Assembly: GCA_025937615.1 (NCBI GenBank)
Contig: JAICRA010000072.1
Span: 1 to 7,242, forward strand
Source of the DNA: Thermomicrobiales bacterium
GTDB lineage: Bacteria > Chloroflexota > Chloroflexia > Thermomicrobiales > UBA6265
Direction: 5' to 3'
Length of the DNA stretch: 7,242 nt
Below are positions 6,186 to 7,242 of this stretch, one piece after another. Under the pieces are notes generated by a model. That model made no database searches. It saw only the letters and a list, made by a program, of their open reading frames with translations, and was not told the DNA's origin. The position numbers were made by a program, and so were the translations under genes. Every line of letters begins with the position of its first letter. Within the stretch, counting starts at the first letter, position 1.

Positions 6186-6346
6186 TGTTCGGGGAAGGTT
6201 GTCGAACGTACACGATACAAGGGGAGATCTTTTCGTATCTGCGCAAGTCCGAAAACACAATACGGTCTGAGCTGTGGTTTCGTGGTGTGCTGGATGGTGG
6301 ACTAAGAGAGGTACGCTTCGAACGGGTGAGTCCGAACGTCGGGTAG
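6182..6346 (+). CDS. Small ORF overlapping the SagB stop (54 residues, unknown)
   Basis: The SagB stop is read through ATGA: ATG 6182-6184 overlaps TGA 6183-6185, the classic layout of translational coupling. The frame then runs 54 codons to TAG at 6344-6346 (MMFGEGCRTYTIQGEIFSYL at the start; RSELWFRGVLDGGLREVRFE in the second half). It is charged, has one cysteine, no membrane segment and no motif I recognise. There is no clear ribosome binding site of its own. It could be a small cluster protein such as an immunity or accessory factor, the truncated start of a larger gene cut off at the end of the inserted segment, or a chance frame. I do not assign a function. Confidence 0.4.
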   Translation: MMFGEGCRTYTIQGEIFSYLRKSENTIRSELWFRGVLDGGLREVRFERVSPNVG

Positions 6347-6391
6347 CACAATTCTCGAAAGCCGCCTTCGGTGGAATGAACATTTTGGGAG

Positions 6392-6403
6392 ACAGGACCC
6401 TGT
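6392..6403. repeat. Short dyad between the RiPP cluster and pyruvate carboxylase
   Basis: ACAGG-AC-CCTGT is a perfect five-base-arm dyad. An outer AACAT (6379-6383) and ATGTT (6404-6408) could extend it to ten pairs with an eight-base bulge. It lies 19 bases beyond the pyruvate carboxylase stop (minus strand) and after the small ORF (plus strand). No T-run follows on either strand, so a terminator function for the convergent genes is only a possibility. The rest of 6347-6421 shows nothing else I can support. Confidence 0.3.
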
Positions 6404-6421
6404 ATGTTATCGAATTCCCCA

Positions 6422-7242
6422 TCATCCCATTTCGAGCACGATGAGCAGGTCTCCCGCCTCGACGTTAGTGCCCGAGGCGACGGCCAGCCGATCGACGGTC
6501 CCGTCCGCCTGGGCCCTGATGGCCGACTCCATCTTCATCGCCTCGATGCTCCCGATCTGCTGCCCGCCAACGATCTTTTCGCCTTCGCCGACCGTGAGCG
6601 TCACCACCCCGGTCATCGGCGCGGCTACGTGTCCGTCTTCCCCGGGAACAGCCTTCTCGCGGACCGGGACTTCGGGTTGCAGCGAACGGTCCTGGGCATC
6701 TATTGGCCGGGGCTGGCCGTTTAGCGTAACCAGCAGGGTTCTTATGCCACGCCCGTCGGCCTCCGTTATGGCTTCGAGGCGTACGTACAACCGGACGCCT
6801 GGCCCCAGGTCCACCGCCAACTCCTCGCCGGGCTCCAGACCGTAAAGAAACGCCCGGGTCGGGACCACCGACACGTCGCCGTAGCGTTCCCTGACCGCGG
6901 CCTGCTCCTTTGCGGGTCCTGGCAACATCAGGCGGTTCAGCGCCGGCCTGCGGTCCTCACCACCCAGGGCCGCCCTATCTTCGGCGGAGAGATCATCTTG
7001 GTCGGGTGACTCGTCGCGGCCGGCGAGCGCCAGGGAACGGAACGGCTCGGGCCATCCCCCTGGCGGCACGCCCAACTCTCCGCGCAGGAACCCTAGGACG
7101 CTATCGGGCAGGTCATGGGAGGCGGGATCTGACGCGAAATCAGCCAGGAAGATGTTCGCGGAGATCAGGTACAGGGCCAGGTCCCCGACGACCTTGCTGG
7201 TTGGCGTCACCTTCACGAGGCGGCCGAGCAACTTATCGCAGA
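6422..7242 (-). CDS. pyc: Pyruvate carboxylase, C-terminal part with biotin carboxyl carrier domain
   Basis: These are the last 272 residues of pyruvate carboxylase, which makes oxaloacetate from pyruvate, bicarbonate and ATP; the biotin carboxylase and most of the carboxyltransferase domain lie beyond the right edge. The fragment opens in LLGRLVKVTPTSKVVGDLAL, the carboxyltransferase C-terminal helix region, and continues with LPDSVLGFLRGELGVPPGGW and the YGDVSVVPTRAFLYGLEPGE strand block. The C-terminal 80 or so residues are the biotinyl domain: APMTGVV, then SIEAMKMES with the biotinylated lysine 36 residues from the end (VLEMG), the standard distance. VTPTSKVVGD and VPPGGWPEPF separate it from acyl-CoA or acetyl-CoA carboxylase alpha subunits. 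It is GC-rich, unlike the RiPP genes, and points in the same direction as the carboxyltransferase gene at the left edge. Confidence 0.96.
   Translation of the reverse strand, partial: CDKLLGRLVKVTPTSKVVGDLALYLISANIFLADFASDPASHDLPDSVLGFLRGELGVPPGGWPEPFRSLALAGRDESPDQDDLSAEDRAALGGEDRRPALNRLMLPGPAKEQAAVRERYGDVSVVPTRAFLYGLEPGEELAVDLGPGVRLYVRLEAITEADGRGIRTLLVTLNGQPRPIDAQDRSLQPEVPVREKAVPGEDGHVAAPMTGVVTLTVGEGEKIVGGQQIGSIEAMKMESAIRAQADGTVDRLAVASGTNVEAGDLLIVLEMG

Noticed and set aside
6441..6845. Plus-strand frame of 134 codons at the right edge
   Set aside because: It is the antisense shadow of the pyruvate carboxylase biotin domain and has low-complexity Ser/Pro/Thr composition.
6422..7242. Acyl-CoA carboxylase alpha (biotin carboxylase-BCCP) subunit
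   Set aside because: The AMKM biotin domain fits, but VKVTPTSKVVGD, the VPPGGWPEPF segment and YGDVSVVPT belong to the carboxyltransferase end of pyruvate carboxylase, so a split alpha/beta operon is not the right reading.
1..7242. CRISPR array, tRNA/rRNA genes, transposase or integrase
   Set aside because: I found no regularly spaced repeats, no tRNA-like cloverleaf and no transposase or recombinase motif in any frame.

Overview
The window looks like a piece of a high-GC bacterial chromosome, most likely an actinobacterium. The two flanking genes are GC-rich (line 6481-6540 counts to 70% GC), and the left one uses many AGG arginine codons. This fits a deep-branching actinobacterium of the Rubrobacter kind, but that placement is a weak inference.

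Layout. Positions 1-419 (minus) hold the start of a carboxyltransferase (beta) subunit of a methylcrotonyl-CoA-type acyl-CoA carboxylase. Positions 6422-7242 (minus) hold the end of pyruvate carboxylase with its biotin domain. Between these two co-oriented biotin-enzyme genes lies about 6 kb in which every supported gene is on the plus strand: a stand-alone nucleotidyltransferase (545-1324), a 253-base AT-richer intergenic region, and then a compact RiPP gene cluster (1578-6185, perhaps to 6346). The cluster is visibly poorer in GC (line 3121-3180 counts to 50%), so it is probably acquired cargo.

The RiPP cluster is of the azol(in)e-forming TOMM class. In order it has: a 57-residue precursor with a short, internal cysteine-rich core (SCCNCCNSHG); an RRE-plus-ThiF/E1-like leader-binding protein (C protein); a YcaO cyclodehydratase (D protein) ending in a PxPxP motif; a protein that is best explained as a degenerate paralogue of the next gene; and a SagB-type FMN dehydrogenase (B protein). 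The C protein should capture the precursor and present it to YcaO, which would cyclise Cys (and perhaps Ser/Thr) to azolines using ATP. SagB would then oxidise them to thiazoles/oxazoles. The pseudo-dehydrogenase probably partners SagB. A 54-codon ORF overlaps the SagB stop by four bases.

The most interesting points are the unusual precursor (two tandem CCN repeats followed by a charged helical tail instead of a C-terminal core), the catalytically stripped SagB paralogue encoded beside the intact one, the absence of any transporter, protease or obvious immunity gene, and the insertion-like position between two carboxylase genes.
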